A DNA stretch of 64,000 nucleotides from CADEDH01 sp965263455 (GCA_965263455.1 CBDHHN010000004.1:1984001-2048000), one strand, 5' to 3'. Shown: positions 25,922-35,399, numbered from the stretch's first letter. Notes: generated by a model not told the origin, from the sequence alone. Numbers and translations are program-made.

Positions 25922-27580
25922 CTAGACGTAGGTCGAGCCCTTGACCCCGTCGACGTCCTGGCGCATCTCGACGTTGACCAGGGCCGGCTTGCCCGAGGCG
26001 AAGGCCCGCTCCAGGGCGGGTCGGATCTGGTCGGGCTCGGTCACGTGCTCACCGTGGCCTCCCAGGGCCTCGACCACCTGGTCGTAGCGGGTGTAGGCCA
26101 ACTCGGTGGCGACGAGGCGGTCGGAGCCGTACAGCATGGCCTGGGGCCGCATCATCTGACCCCAGGCGGCGTCGTTGCCGACCACGCCCACGATCGGGAG
26201 CCCGAAGCGGACGGCGGTGTCGAACTCGAAGCCGTTGAGTCCGAACGAGCCGTCGCCGTACACGATCATCACCCGCTGGTCGGGGTGGGCCAGCTGGGCG
26301 GCCAGGGCGAAGGGCATGCCAACCCCGAGCGTGCCGAGCGGCCCCGGATCCATCCACGCCCCCCTGGACGGGACCTTCAGCACCTTGGACGCCTGGGCCA
26401 CGATGTCACCGCCGTCGCCGATGACGATCATCGAGTCGTCGGTCTCGACGAACGAGGCGATCTCGGCGCACAGCCGTAGCGGGTCGACCGGGACCTCGTC
26501 GGACCCGAGTTGGGCCGCCAGCGCCGCCTCGGCCGCATCCTCCTGGGACCGCAGGGTGGCCGACCAGTCACTGAAGTCGAGGGCCTTGCCGGCGGCGTCG
26601 AGGGCGTCGCACAGAGCGTCGAGGTTGGCCCCCAGGTTGCCGACCAGGCCGACGTCGGCTGGACGGTTCTGACCGATCAGGGTCTCATCGAGGTCGAGCT
26701 GCACGATCTTGGCCGTGGCCGGGATCGAGCCGCCGAACTTCATGCGGAAGTCGAGCGGCGTCCCGGCCAGGACGACCACGTCGGCCTCGGCCAGGGCCTG
26801 CTTGCGGCTCCGGTTGAAGAACTGCGGGTGATCCATGGCCAGCTGGCCCCGGCCCATGCCGTTGGTGAAGCACGGGATCCGCACCTGCTCCACGAAGCGG
26901 CGCAGTGCCGGTGCGCCTTCCGACCACTTGAGCGCCGTGCCCGCCATCACCATCGGCCGCTCGGCCCCGGCCAGCAGATCGACGGCCGCGGCCACCCGGT
27001 CGGGGGCGGCGGCATTGGCCACCCGGTAGTCCCGGAACGGTGGCAGGGGCGCGGTGGCCAGGTCGACGGGGCCGTGGAGGACGTCCATCGGGATCTCCAG
27101 GAAGGCCGGACCCGGCACGCCCGACAGGGCGGTGCGGATGGCCAGCTCCACGTACTCGCCGATGCGGTTGGTCTGGTAGCAGGCGTCGGCCCACTTCGTT
27201 ATGGGCTGCATCACGGCCACGTGGTCCATCTCCTGCAACGAGCCCCGCCGCAGGTTGTTGAACGGGCCCTGGCCGCCGAAGACCAGGATGGGCGAGTTGG
27301 CCCGCCAGGCGTTGGCCACCCCGGTCACGCCGTCGGTCACGCCGGGGCCGGCGGTGAGGATGGCCACCCCGACCCGACCCGGGTTGAGTCGGGCCCAGGC
27401 GTCGGCGGCGTGGACGGCGGCCTGCTCGTGGCGGACGTCGACCACCTTGATGCCCTCGTCGATACACCCGTCGTAGATGCCCATGACGTGCCCGCCGGAC
27501 AGGGTGAACACGCACTCGACCCCTGCCGCCTTCAAGGCCTTGGCCGCCAGGCGGCCGCCGTGGGAGTTGGTGTCGGCCAT
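25922..27580 (-). CDS. Thiamine-diphosphate enzyme, acetolactate synthase (IlvG)-like
   Basis: A 552-residue full-length ThDP enzyme. Catalytic Glu52 is in VDVRHEQAAVHAADAWARL. A central FAD/TPP-fold domain follows, then the diphosphate-binding GDGSFGLNGFEFDTAVRFGLP (about 443-463). The C-terminal YTRYDQVVEALGGHGEHVTEP closely follows mycobacterial IlvG (Rv1820). That protein is a putative acetolactate synthase catalytic subunit, but related enzymes cleave oxalyl-CoA or 2-hydroxyacyl-CoA, so the substrate should be treated as open. ATG 27580 is preceded by AGGAGG. It is divergent from the enoyl-CoA hydratase gene. Confidence 0.85.
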   Translation of the reverse strand: MADTNSHGGRLAAKALKAAGVECVFTLSGGHVMGIYDGCIDEGIKVVDVRHEQAAVHAADAWARLNPGRVGVAILTAGPGVTDGVTGVANAWRANSPILVFGGQGPFNNLRRGSLQEMDHVAVMQPITKWADACYQTNRIGEYVELAIRTALSGVPGPAFLEIPMDVLHGPVDLATAPLPPFRDYRVANAAAPDRVAAAVDLLAGAERPMVMAGTALKWSEGAPALRRFVEQVRIPCFTNGMGRGQLAMDHPQFFNRSRKQALAEADVVVLAGTPLDFRMKFGGSIPATAKIVQLDLDETLIGQNRPADVGLVGNLGANLDALCDALDAAGKALDFSDWSATLRSQEDAAEAALAAQLGSDEVPVDPLRLCAEIASFVETDDSMIVIGDGGDIVAQASKVLKVPSRGAWMDPGPLGTLGVGMPFALAAQLAHPDQRVMIVYGDGSFGLNGFEFDTAVRFGLPIVGVVGNDAAWGQMMRPQAMLYGSDRLVATELAYTRYDQVVEALGGHGEHVTEPDQIRPALERAFASGKPALVNVEMRQDVDGVKGSTYV

Positions 27581-27631
27581 GATCGGTGCCTCCTGGGGCT
27601 CACGGGCTGGGTCCGCCGGTGCGACCCAACC

Positions 27632-27637
27632 TACGAT
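27632..27637 (+). promoter_or_regulatory. -10-like TACGAT before the enoyl-CoA hydratase gene
   Basis: TACGAT, six bases (CCGTCG), then ATG 27644. Leaderless geometry. Confidence 0.5.
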
Positions 27638-27643
27638 CCGTCG

Positions 27644-28447
27644 ATGGCCTCCGTCGAGATCACCCAGCCCGAGCCCGGGATCACCCAGCTCACCCTCAAT
27701 CGGCCCGAGCGGCTCAACGCCCTCAGCCAGGAACTGGTGCAGGAGCTGCACACCGCCTTCGACGCCATCAAGGCCGACCACGACTGTCGGGTGGTGATCC
27801 TCACCGGGGCCGGGCGCGGCTTCTGCGCCGGGCTCGACCTCAACGGCTTCGGCACCATCCCCGGCACCGAGGACCAGGGCCGTCCCCAACAGGGCATGGC
27901 GACCCAGCAGTTCATCGCCACGCTGGTCCCCCACCTGCGATCGCTGCGCCAGCCGGTGGTGGCCGCCGTCAACGGGGCGGCGGCCGGTGGCGGGTTCGCC
28001 CTGGCCCTGGCCAGCGACGTCCGCATCTGCAGCCGGTCGGCCAAGTTCGGCACCGCCTTCGTCCGGCTCGGGATCTCGGGCTGCGACATCGGCGTGTCGT
28101 GGCTGCTGCCCCGCCTCATCGGAGCCTCACGGGCGTGGGAGCTGCTGTTGACGGGTCGGGTGTTCGACGCCGAGGAGGCCGACAAGCTCGGCCTGGTCAC
28201 CCGTCTGGTCGACGACGACGACCTCCAGGCCGAGGCCCTCGATGTGGCCCGTCAGATCGCCCGCAACAGCCCCATGGGGGTCTGGATGACCAAGGAGGTC
28301 ATGTGGTCGAACCTGGAGGTCGGCTCACTGCAGGCCGGGATCGACATGGAGAACCGGACCCAGATCCTGTCCTCGATGACCGAAGACTCCAAGGCGGCCA
28401 TGGCCGGCTTCCTCCACGGCCAGATCCCCGACTGGCAAAACCGCTAA
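27644..28447 (+). CDS. Enoyl-CoA hydratase/isomerase family protein
   Basis: A 267-residue crotonase-fold protein. Oxyanion-hole segments are CAGLDL (61-66) and NGAAAGGGFALALASD (110-125), with TLNRPERLNALS at the N-terminus. The downstream LGISGCDIGVSWLLPRLIG is the sub-family variant in which the usual second catalytic glutamate region is altered. It may therefore be a hydratase with one acidic residue or another crotonase. The last 50 bases of the gene, including the stop codon, are repeated 73 bp downstream. Confidence 0.9.
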   Translation: MASVEITQPEPGITQLTLNRPERLNALSQELVQELHTAFDAIKADHDCRVVILTGAGRGFCAGLDLNGFGTIPGTEDQGRPQQGMATQQFIATLVPHLRSLRQPVVAAVNGAAAGGGFALALASDVRICSRSAKFGTAFVRLGISGCDIGVSWLLPRLIGASRAWELLLTGRVFDAEEADKLGLVTRLVDDDDLQAEALDVARQIARNSPMGVWMTKEVMWSNLEVGSLQAGIDMENRTQILSSMTEDSKAAMAGFLHGQIPDWQNR

Positions 28448-28521
28448 CCAAACCATGGCCGCCCGGCGGCACATGGCCGGCTTCCTCCACGGCCAGATCC
28501 CCGACTGGCAAAACCGCTAAC
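28399..28521 (+). repeat. 50-bp direct repeat: duplicated 3' end of the enoyl-CoA hydratase gene
   Basis: Bases 28399-28448 recur exactly at 28472-28521, separated by 23 bases. The unit contains the last ~15 codons and the stop. The second copy is a non-coding remnant. It looks like a scar of partial tandem duplication. Confidence 0.9.
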
Positions 28522-28532
28522 AGCGGGGATCA

Positions 28533-30410
28533 CTAGTCGGCCACGGCCAGGGGCTGGCCCAACTGGAGGGAACCGGCCGTCAGCGGTCGGCCCAGCAGTT
28601 GTTCGACCTCGTCGGGTGGAGCCGGCTTGGCCAGCAGGAAGCCCTGGGCCCGATAGCAGCCGCGGGCCAGCAGCTCCCGAATCTGCTCCTCCTCCTCGAT
28701 GCCCTCGGCCACCGTGCTCATGCCCAGAGCCTCGGCCAGGCGGATGGTGGCATCGACGATGGCGGCGTCGGTCTCGGAGGTGGCCAGGTCGATCATGAAC
28801 GCCCGATCGATCTTGAGGGCGTCGATGGGCAGCCGCTTCAGCTGTTCCATCGAGCTGTAGCCGGTACCGAAGTCGTCGAGGGCGATCTGGACCCCCATGG
28901 CCCGAAGCCCGGACAGGATCTCCATGGTGAACTGGTGGTCGGCGATCATCACGTGCTCGGTGACCTCGATGCACAACCGCTCGGGTGCCACATCGTAGAT
29001 CTCGAGCAGCCCTCGGATCTGCCCCGTCAGGTCGCGGCTGATCAGATGGGCGGGCGAGATGTTGACCCGCATGACCAGCTCCGGATGGTCGGCCGTCCAC
29101 GCTGCGATCTGGGAGATCGCCTCCCGGAGTACGAAGTCGCCGATCTCGACGATGAGCCCGCTCTCCTCGGCCAGCTTGATGAACACGCCGGCCGACAGCA
29201 GGCCCTTGGCCGGATGCTGCCATCGCATCAGCGCCTCGACCGCCACCACCTGTCCGGTCCGCAGGTCGACCTCGGGTTGGTAGTGCAGGCAGAGCTGATC
29301 ACCGGCGTCGACGGCCTGCCGCAACTCCATCTCGACCTGGAAGTCGCGGGCCAGGCGATCGTGCATGGCCTCGTCGAACACGGCCACCCGGTTGCGACCG
29401 GCCTTCTTGGCTTCGGACATGGCCACGCCGGCGTCGGCCAGGAGGTCGACGCCCTGGCTGCCGTTGAAGACGGCGGGCGAGTCATGGGCGATGCCGATGC
29501 TGACCGTGCGGACCACCGGCACGCCCCCGATGTCGAAGGGCTGGGCCAACTCGCCCAGCAACCGTTCGGCGATGGACTCCACGTTGCGGGGGTCGGCGTT
29601 GGGCAACAGGACGGCGAACTCGTCGGCGGCCAACCGGGCCACCGTCGTCCCCCGCCGCACCAAGGTGGTGATCCGCTCCCCCATGGCCTGCAGGAACAGA
29701 TCACCGGCCTGGTAGTTGAGGCCGTCGTTGATCATGGTCATGTTGTCGACGTCGATGACGAGCAGCGAGCACGGCACGGTCCGGCTCACGTCGGCCACCC
29801 GTTCCTCCAGCAGCCGCCGGTTGGGCAGGTCGGTCAGTTCGTCGTAGTAGGCCTTGTGGACCAGGGCCTCCTCGGCCTCGTGGCGTCCCCACACCTGGGC
29901 CACGAGCGAGGCGATGGCCCCCAGGGTGGTGACCTCCTCGGGCTCCCAGCGACGGGTGTCGTGGCGGATGAGACCGAGGATGCCGACCGTGGTGTCCGCC
30001 TGGCGAAGGGGCACGGTGGCCAGGGTGGTGAGCACCTGACCGGATCCGGCCTTGACCCGCTCCTGGTAGTCGGGTGAGTCCTCGGGGTAGACGATGAAGG
30101 TGTCGGTCAGGTGCCGGGTCTGGGCGAACGACGGGTCGGCGTCGAAGGGGACGTAGTACAGCGGATCGGGGTCGGGGACGACCTCACGCTTGGGCCACTC
30201 GGCCACCAGGATCGAGGCGTCCGCCTCGTGATCATGACGGCGAAGGAAGGTCTGGTCGACGCCGAAGAAGTCGAGCAGCTCCGAGAGCGCGCTCTCCATC
30301 GCCTCCGTGGCCCTGCTGGCCGGGACGCCCATCAGATCCTGGGCGATGTCGGTGATCAGGAGGTCGAGCTGGCGTTGCCGACTCGGTTGTGTCGTCGTCA
30401 TGGGCCTCAC
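28533..30410 (-). CDS. GAF-GGDEF-EAL protein; cyclase site degenerate, phosphodiesterase site intact
   Basis: 625 residues without TM segments. A GAF-like sensor is at about 25-180, GGDEF domain at about 185-350 and EAL domain at about 360-605. The cyclase motif reads RLAADEFAVL instead of GGDEF, so cyclase activity is unlikely. EAL motifs are complete: VEALMRWQHP, RVNISPAHL, CIEVTEH, LDDFGTGYSSM, LKIDRAFM, TVAEGIE and QGFLLAKP. A cytoplasmic c-di-GMP phosphodiesterase is the likely role, with the degenerate domain acting as a GTP-binding regulator, as in several known tandem proteins. ATG 30410 is used; ATG 30401 is equally possible. It follows the Rv1355c-like gene by 101 bases. Confidence 0.9.
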   Translation of the reverse strand: MRPMTTTQPSRQRQLDLLITDIAQDLMGVPASRATEAMESALSELLDFFGVDQTFLRRHDHEADASILVAEWPKREVVPDPDPLYYVPFDADPSFAQTRHLTDTFIVYPEDSPDYQERVKAGSGQVLTTLATVPLRQADTTVGILGLIRHDTRRWEPEEVTTLGAIASLVAQVWGRHEAEEALVHKAYYDELTDLPNRRLLEERVADVSRTVPCSLLVIDVDNMTMINDGLNYQAGDLFLQAMGERITTLVRRGTTVARLAADEFAVLLPNADPRNVESIAERLLGELAQPFDIGGVPVVRTVSIGIAHDSPAVFNGSQGVDLLADAGVAMSEAKKAGRNRVAVFDEAMHDRLARDFQVEMELRQAVDAGDQLCLHYQPEVDLRTGQVVAVEALMRWQHPAKGLLSAGVFIKLAEESGLIVEIGDFVLREAISQIAAWTADHPELVMRVNISPAHLISRDLTGQIRGLLEIYDVAPERLCIEVTEHVMIADHQFTMEILSGLRAMGVQIALDDFGTGYSSMEQLKRLPIDALKIDRAFMIDLATSETDAAIVDATIRLAEALGMSTVAEGIEEEEQIRELLARGCYRAQGFLLAKPAPPDEVEQLLGRPLTAGSLQLGQPLAVAD

Positions 30411-30511
30411 GCATCCGGGAGAGGGAACTCTCCTCGATGGATCGGCCGATCACGTCGGGTTGTGAGTCGGGGCCCCGCCGCCGGGCCGGCGGAGACCCCG
30501 GGACGACCGGG

Positions 30512-33415
30512 TCAGACCTGGACCGGAGTCGCCTGATGCTCTCCCGACCGGCGACCGGTCCGGGCCGCATCCACCTGCGGTTGGGCCCTGCGGCGACCGC
30601 TGACGGCGGTGGGCGGCAGGCCCCGATGGACCCGGGCCGACAGGACAAAGCTCTCGTCCCCGTCGACCCCGATCTGCTCGAAGGCCAGGCGGCTCAACCG
30701 GAACAGGTCCGGGCCCCGCTCCTCACCCACCCGCTCGACCAGTTCGTCCTCGGTGTGGGCGTAGCCGAACACGGGAACCATGGGTTGGAGCCACAGCCCG
30801 AGCCGGGTCGCGGTCAGCCAGAGCCGCTGCATGGCCACCCCACCCCGGACGTAGTCCGCCCGCCGGTCGCCCCGGGTGACGACGACGACCAGCCCGGCGC
30901 TGCGACGTAGGCGTCGGCGGGTGTCGTCGCCCAGGCGGTAGCCCAGGTTCCAGCGGTCGAGGTGGGCCATCACGTCGCCCCGCCGCAGGACGGCGAGCTT
31001 GGCCCGGTCGGCCGGCGACAGTTCCAGCGTGCGCTCGTCCAGTCCCTCGTCCAGGTCGTCGACGCCGGGCCGACGCAGCTCCCCCATCATCTCGGCGTGG
31101 AGCGCCGGGGCCAGCAGCCGGGCCCGATCGGCTTCCCCCCACAACTCGACCAGATCACCCAGCCGGTCGGTGGGCAGGTAGACGCCCCGGCCGCCGCCGG
31201 CCTCGGCCGCGGCCTGGAGGGTCTCGATCAGCTCGGGCGAGAGGGCCTCGACCGGTCCCTCCAGACGGTTGGTCGTCCGCTCGGGGACGTAGGGGGCGAG
31301 GGCGGCCCAGCCGGCGTCGCTGCGGTTGCCGAGCTGGATCCGGCCGACGACGTCGGGCCGGTCCAGGTCGAGCGAGAGATCCAGGGCCGACGAGCCCTCG
31401 GCCAGCCGTTCCCGGATGGCGGCCACGGCCATGGCGTTGCCCAATGCGGCCCCGCAGGCCACGGCCGTCCCACGCCCTCCGATGTCCATCAGCGAACCCG
31501 GACCGGGGTCGGCCACGACCTCGAAGGTGTTGGTGGTGAAGGCGAAGCGCCAGGGCTGGGCGTTGCCGCCCGAGGGGGCCAGGGCCGCGGCCTGGGCCAT
31601 GGCGTCGGTGAACCGCTCGGGGAGGAGGGGATGCTCGACCGGAGCGGGCTCGATCCCGAGCACGGGCCGGGGCGATCGGGGCTCGGTCAGGCCGTCGAGG
31701 GCGTCGTCGATGTCGAGCCGGGACCGACCCGAGCGGAGGCCCTCGGGAGCGGTGAACAGCCGTCGCACCGTGGCCGTGATCAGGCTGGCGCCCAGGGTGA
31801 CGTCGGACGCGAGTTGGGGCCAGGTCCGGGTGGTGGCGTCGATCTCGACCATCGAGGCCGCCACCGGAGCCGAAAGGTGCTCGGGCTCCAGGATGCCCAG
31901 CACGTGGGGCACCTTGTCCTCCGGCGAGAGGTCGGCCAGCCGATCGGCGTCGAGTCCTTCGAGCAGGCCGTGGAGGACGGGCCGGTCCGGTTCGGCGTCG
32001 AACCGCTCGACATCGAGCAGACCGCGATCGGAGGTCTCCATCACCACCGGCACCCGGTGGCGACGGGCCGACTCGCGAACCAGGACCTTCACGTCGAACG
32101 AGTCGCACTCCTCGACCACGACGTCGAGGCCCTCGACGAAGTCGTCCACGTTGTCGGCCGTCACCCCGTCGTTCACCAGCTCCACCCCCAGGTAGGGGTC
32201 GAGTTCGGCGATACGGCGGGCCGTGATGGTGGTCTTGGCCTCCCCCAGATCGGCGATGGACGCCGACAGGCGATTGAGGTTGGTGATGGCCAGGCGGTCG
32301 TGGTCGGCCAGGCGCAACGCACCGCACAGGCCCTCCTGGGCCAGGGTCATGGCCGCCGACGAGCCGACACTGAGGCCGACCACGCCCACGGTGCGGTCGC
32401 GGGCGGCGGCCAGGTCGTCGCCCCCGATCTTGTAGCGGTTCCGGTCGGTGCGGAGGCGACGGAAGGCGGCCGGGCCGGGCAGGTGGAGGGCCTGGTTGCG
32501 CCACGGGAGGTGGACCCAGTGGGATGGCTCACGGTGGAAGGCCGTGCCAACCGGGGGCAGGAGGTCGCCCAGCTCGTCCCGGGCCTCGGCCAGATGGTCG
32601 ATGAGCTCGACCCCGGCGTCGGCCAACTCGTCGAGCCGAGGATCGAAGTCGAACAGCAGCTCGGGATGCCACTCGGCCAAGGTGTCGTCACCCATGATCC
32701 GGGCCCGGGCCGGCGCCAGGTAGCGCCGCTCCCTGAGGGTGTGGCGCCGCTGGACGGGGTCCATGTGGCTGAGATGGTCGGGTTCCCAGACCAGCGCCTG
32801 GGTCTGATAGCGGTCCGAGGGGTAGGCGCTGGGAGCCATGTCCAGCAGCCGGCCTCCCGTCGACACCCAGCTGGGGAGCACGTGGGTGCTGCCGGTACCG
32901 ACCCCGTGGCCCACCCCCAGCCACCACATGCTGTGGGACAGGCACCGGCTCAGCACCCGACCCAGCCCCCCGACCCCGGGACGGACCCAGCCCCCCTTCA
33001 GCTCCAGGGCCCCGGCCTCGACCGCAGGGCCGAGCAGCTCAACCATCCGGGAGGCGTCGGGGCTGGCCGCCATCTCGGTCACGCAGGCGTAGCGGCCGGG
33101 TGCCGTGTACGGGCCCTCGGCCCGGATACCGCCCAGGACCTCGCCCTCCAGATCGTGGAGCAGCCAGAACAGGGTGCAGCCCTCGGCCGCCATCCGGGCC
33201 CGATCGAGGATGTGGTCGACACCCCACGAGGTGTAGGTCCGGTGCAGGCCCTCCAGGTACTCCAGCCAGGAGGCCCGGTGGTCGTCCGGGCGATAGGCGG
33301 AGACGAAGACCTGGGCGTCCTCGGCCCAGAAGGTGGCGGTGATCCCGCGGTGGCTCTCGAACACGAGGGGCTCCTCGACGGCGGCGGATGGGAAGGCGTG
33401 ATGGGGGTGGTCCAT
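30512..33415 (-). CDS. Rv1355c-like three-domain protein: acyltransferase-like, ThiF/MoeB-like and nitroreductase-like
   Basis: 967 residues. N-terminal ~1-270: an N-acyltransferase-like (GNAT/autoinducer-synthase-like) segment (EYLEGLHRTYTSWGVDHILD; EGEVLGGIRAEGPY). Middle ~320-560: a ThiF/MoeB Rossmann adenylation domain with VGVVGLSVGSSAAMTLAQEG and DHDRLAITNLNRL. C-terminal ~590-940: an FMN nitroreductase-like domain (LAPSGGNAQPWRF). This order matches mycobacterial Rv1355c-type proteins, whose function is unknown. ATG 33415 is chosen over 33466 because a TATATT promoter element and a palindrome lie between them. It may form an operon with the EAL gene. Confidence 0.82.
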   Translation of the reverse strand: MDHPHHAFPSAAVEEPLVFESHRGITATFWAEDAQVFVSAYRPDDHRASWLEYLEGLHRTYTSWGVDHILDRARMAAEGCTLFWLLHDLEGEVLGGIRAEGPYTAPGRYACVTEMAASPDASRMVELLGPAVEAGALELKGGWVRPGVGGLGRVLSRCLSHSMWWLGVGHGVGTGSTHVLPSWVSTGGRLLDMAPSAYPSDRYQTQALVWEPDHLSHMDPVQRRHTLRERRYLAPARARIMGDDTLAEWHPELLFDFDPRLDELADAGVELIDHLAEARDELGDLLPPVGTAFHREPSHWVHLPWRNQALHLPGPAAFRRLRTDRNRYKIGGDDLAAARDRTVGVVGLSVGSSAAMTLAQEGLCGALRLADHDRLAITNLNRLSASIADLGEAKTTITARRIAELDPYLGVELVNDGVTADNVDDFVEGLDVVVEECDSFDVKVLVRESARRHRVPVVMETSDRGLLDVERFDAEPDRPVLHGLLEGLDADRLADLSPEDKVPHVLGILEPEHLSAPVAASMVEIDATTRTWPQLASDVTLGASLITATVRRLFTAPEGLRSGRSRLDIDDALDGLTEPRSPRPVLGIEPAPVEHPLLPERFTDAMAQAAALAPSGGNAQPWRFAFTTNTFEVVADPGPGSLMDIGGRGTAVACGAALGNAMAVAAIRERLAEGSSALDLSLDLDRPDVVGRIQLGNRSDAGWAALAPYVPERTTNRLEGPVEALSPELIETLQAAAEAGGGRGVYLPTDRLGDLVELWGEADRARLLAPALHAEMMGELRRPGVDDLDEGLDERTLELSPADRAKLAVLRRGDVMAHLDRWNLGYRLGDDTRRRLRRSAGLVVVVTRGDRRADYVRGGVAMQRLWLTATRLGLWLQPMVPVFGYAHTEDELVERVGEERGPDLFRLSRLAFEQIGVDGDESFVLSARVHRGLPPTAVSGRRRAQPQVDAARTGRRSGEHQATPVQV

Positions 33416-33448
33416 CGCTCGGTTCCCGCCGAATCGATCGAAGCAACC

Positions 33449-33470
33449 GTGAGTGAATATACCCACTCAC
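33449..33470. promoter_or_regulatory. Operator-like inverted repeat over a TATATT element
   Basis: GTGAGTG (33449-33455) and CACTCAC (33464-33470) are perfect 7-bp inverted arms around 8 bases. The minus-strand -10-like TATATT (33456-33461) lies in the centre, about 40 bases before the Rv1355c-like ATG. A dimeric repressor bound here would block the promoter. The regulator is not in the window. Confidence 0.5.
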
Positions 33471-33602
33471 CCCGCGGGCCGGTAGGGGTGATGGTGCAGA
33501 TCTCAACAAATCGACGGTCGGACGCGCCGACGCCGGACCAGGCTGAGCCCGATCCGGCGTCGACCGGTGAGTATGCGTGGCGCGACCCCGTCGGGGTCGG
33601 AC

Positions 33603-35399
33603 TCAGGTGTAGAGCGCCTCGATCTGGTCGGCGTAGCGGGTGTGGATGCCCCGCCGCTTGAGCTTCGAGGTCGGGGTGAGCACATCGGAGTCGGGGAGCC
33701 ACTCCTCGCCCAGCACGGTGATCTTCTTCACCCGCTCGGCGTTGTTGAAGCCCTCCATGACGCCGGCCAGGGCGCCCTCGATCTCGGCCACCACCTCGGG
33801 GTGCTCGGCCAGTTCCTCCAGGCTGCCCTCGATGCCCTTGCCGGCCGCCCACTGGGGGGCGACGTCGGGGTCGAGCACCACGAGGGCCGACACGAAGGGC
33901 CGCTGGTCGCCGATGGCGATGGCCTGACCGACGAGAGGGATCATCTTGAGGGAGGCCTCGAGGTTGGCCGGCGACAGGTTCTTGCCCCCGGCGGTGATGA
34001 TCAGCTCCTTCTTGCGGTCGACGATCTTGACGTAGCCGTCCTCGTCGATCTCGCCGATGTCACCGGAGTGGAACCAACCGTCGTCGTCGAGGACCTCGGC
34101 CGTCTTCTCCGGCTGGTTGAGGTAGCCCCGGAAGACGTTGCCGCCTCGGCACAGCACCTCGCCGTCGTCGCCGAGCTTGACCTCGACCCCGGGGCAGGCG
34201 TGGCCCACGAAGCCGGGCTTGACCTTGTTGGCGGCCCACGTCATCGGGCCCGTGGTCTCCGACAGGCCGTAGATCTCCGACAGCGGCACGCCGATGGTCC
34301 GGAACCAGGCCAGCATCTCGGCCGGGATCGGGGCGGCGCCGGTGACGGCCCACTCCAGGGCGTCGAGGCCGACCAGCTCCCGGATGGTGGAGAAGGCGAC
34401 GGCGTCGAGGAAGTTGTAGGTCTCGATCTCCTCCTCGGTGGCGGTGCCCCAGGTCATCTTCTCGGCGATGGGACCGGCGACCTCCAGGGCCTCCGACACG
34501 GCCTTCTGCTTCTCGGGATCGGCGGCCAGCACGGCGTTGACCCCGCCGTAGACCTTCTCCCACACGCGAGGCACGCCGAACATGATCTGCGGCTTGACCT
34601 GGGTGGCGTAGGCCGCGATCTGGGTCGGATCGGGGCAGCAGGTGACCTCGAAACCGAAGAACAGCGAGCCGTAGTGGCTCATCATCCGCTCGGCGATGTG
34701 GGCCATGGGCAGGTAGCTGACGATGCGCTTGCCCGCCATCTCGTCATCGGTCTCGAACGACTGACGCAGGCACTCCGCCGTCCAGCACACGTTGTGGTGG
34801 TCGATCATCACACCCTTGGACGGGCCGGTGGTTCCCGAGGTGTAGATCAGGGTCGCCAGGTCGTCGACCGAGGCGTTGCCGACCTCGGCCGCCAGATCGA
34901 TGGGCGCATGGTCCAGCAGCGAGGCGTAGGTGAAGTCGGCGCCGGTGTCGGCGTCGTGCACGATGCCGACCTTGGTCAGGCTGGGCACGCTCTGGCGGAC
35001 CTTGGCGATGCTCTCGTAGAACGGCACGATCTCGGCCACGGCCATGGCGGCCGAGGCGTCGTTGGCCAGGTACTCGATCTGCTCGGGCGACGAGCTGTTG
35101 TAGATCGAGACCGGGGTGGCGCCCAGGAACAGCGCCGCCGTGTCGAGCACGTGGAACTCGTGCACGTTGCGGACCATGAGCAGCAGGCGGTCACCGGGGC
35201 CGAGCCCCTGGGCCCGGAGGCCGGCGGCGACCCGGGCCACATGATCGGCGAACTGAGCGTAGGTCAGCTCGTGCCAGTCGTCGTTGTCGTCCTTCCACCG
35301 GAGGGCGACCAGATCGCCGTTCTGGGCCACCGTCTCCAGAAACACCTTGGGGACGGTCTGGCCCTCGGCCACGGCATCGATTTCGGGAGAGACGCTCAT
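33603..35399 (-). CDS. Long-chain fatty-acid-CoA ligase (FadD15-like)
   Basis: A 598-residue ANL-superfamily ligase of the long-chain (FACL/FadD15) type. ATP motif YTSGTTGPSKGVMI is at about 180-193, PMAHIAERM follows, then YGLSETTGPM and the conserved WFHSGDIGEIDEDGYVKIVDRKKELI. The C-terminal lysine region PTSKLKRRGI is present. It activates long-chain fatty acids to acyl-CoA via acyl-AMP for degradation or lipid synthesis. ATG 35399 has AGGAGCGAG just upstream. It is divergent from the thiolase gene across 175 bases that contain a palindrome. Confidence 0.93.
   Translation of the reverse strand: MSVSPEIDAVAEGQTVPKVFLETVAQNGDLVALRWKDDNDDWHELTYAQFADHVARVAAGLRAQGLGPGDRLLLMVRNVHEFHVLDTAALFLGATPVSIYNSSSPEQIEYLANDASAAMAVAEIVPFYESIAKVRQSVPSLTKVGIVHDADTGADFTYASLLDHAPIDLAAEVGNASVDDLATLIYTSGTTGPSKGVMIDHHNVCWTAECLRQSFETDDEMAGKRIVSYLPMAHIAERMMSHYGSLFFGFEVTCCPDPTQIAAYATQVKPQIMFGVPRVWEKVYGGVNAVLAADPEKQKAVSEALEVAGPIAEKMTWGTATEEEIETYNFLDAVAFSTIRELVGLDALEWAVTGAAPIPAEMLAWFRTIGVPLSEIYGLSETTGPMTWAANKVKPGFVGHACPGVEVKLGDDGEVLCRGGNVFRGYLNQPEKTAEVLDDDGWFHSGDIGEIDEDGYVKIVDRKKELIITAGGKNLSPANLEASLKMIPLVGQAIAIGDQRPFVSALVVLDPDVAPQWAAGKGIEGSLEELAEHPEVVAEIEGALAGVMEGFNNAERVKKITVLGEEWLPDSDVLTPTSKLKRRGIHTRYADQIEALYT

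Noticed and set aside
33416..33466. Upstream ATG start (33466) for the Rv1355c-like protein
   Set aside because: The added 17 residues overlap the operator-like palindrome and the TATATT element.
30962..33661. 899-codon open frame on the plus strand
   Set aside because: Shadow of the Rv1355c-like gene; no domain, composition typical of antisense frames.
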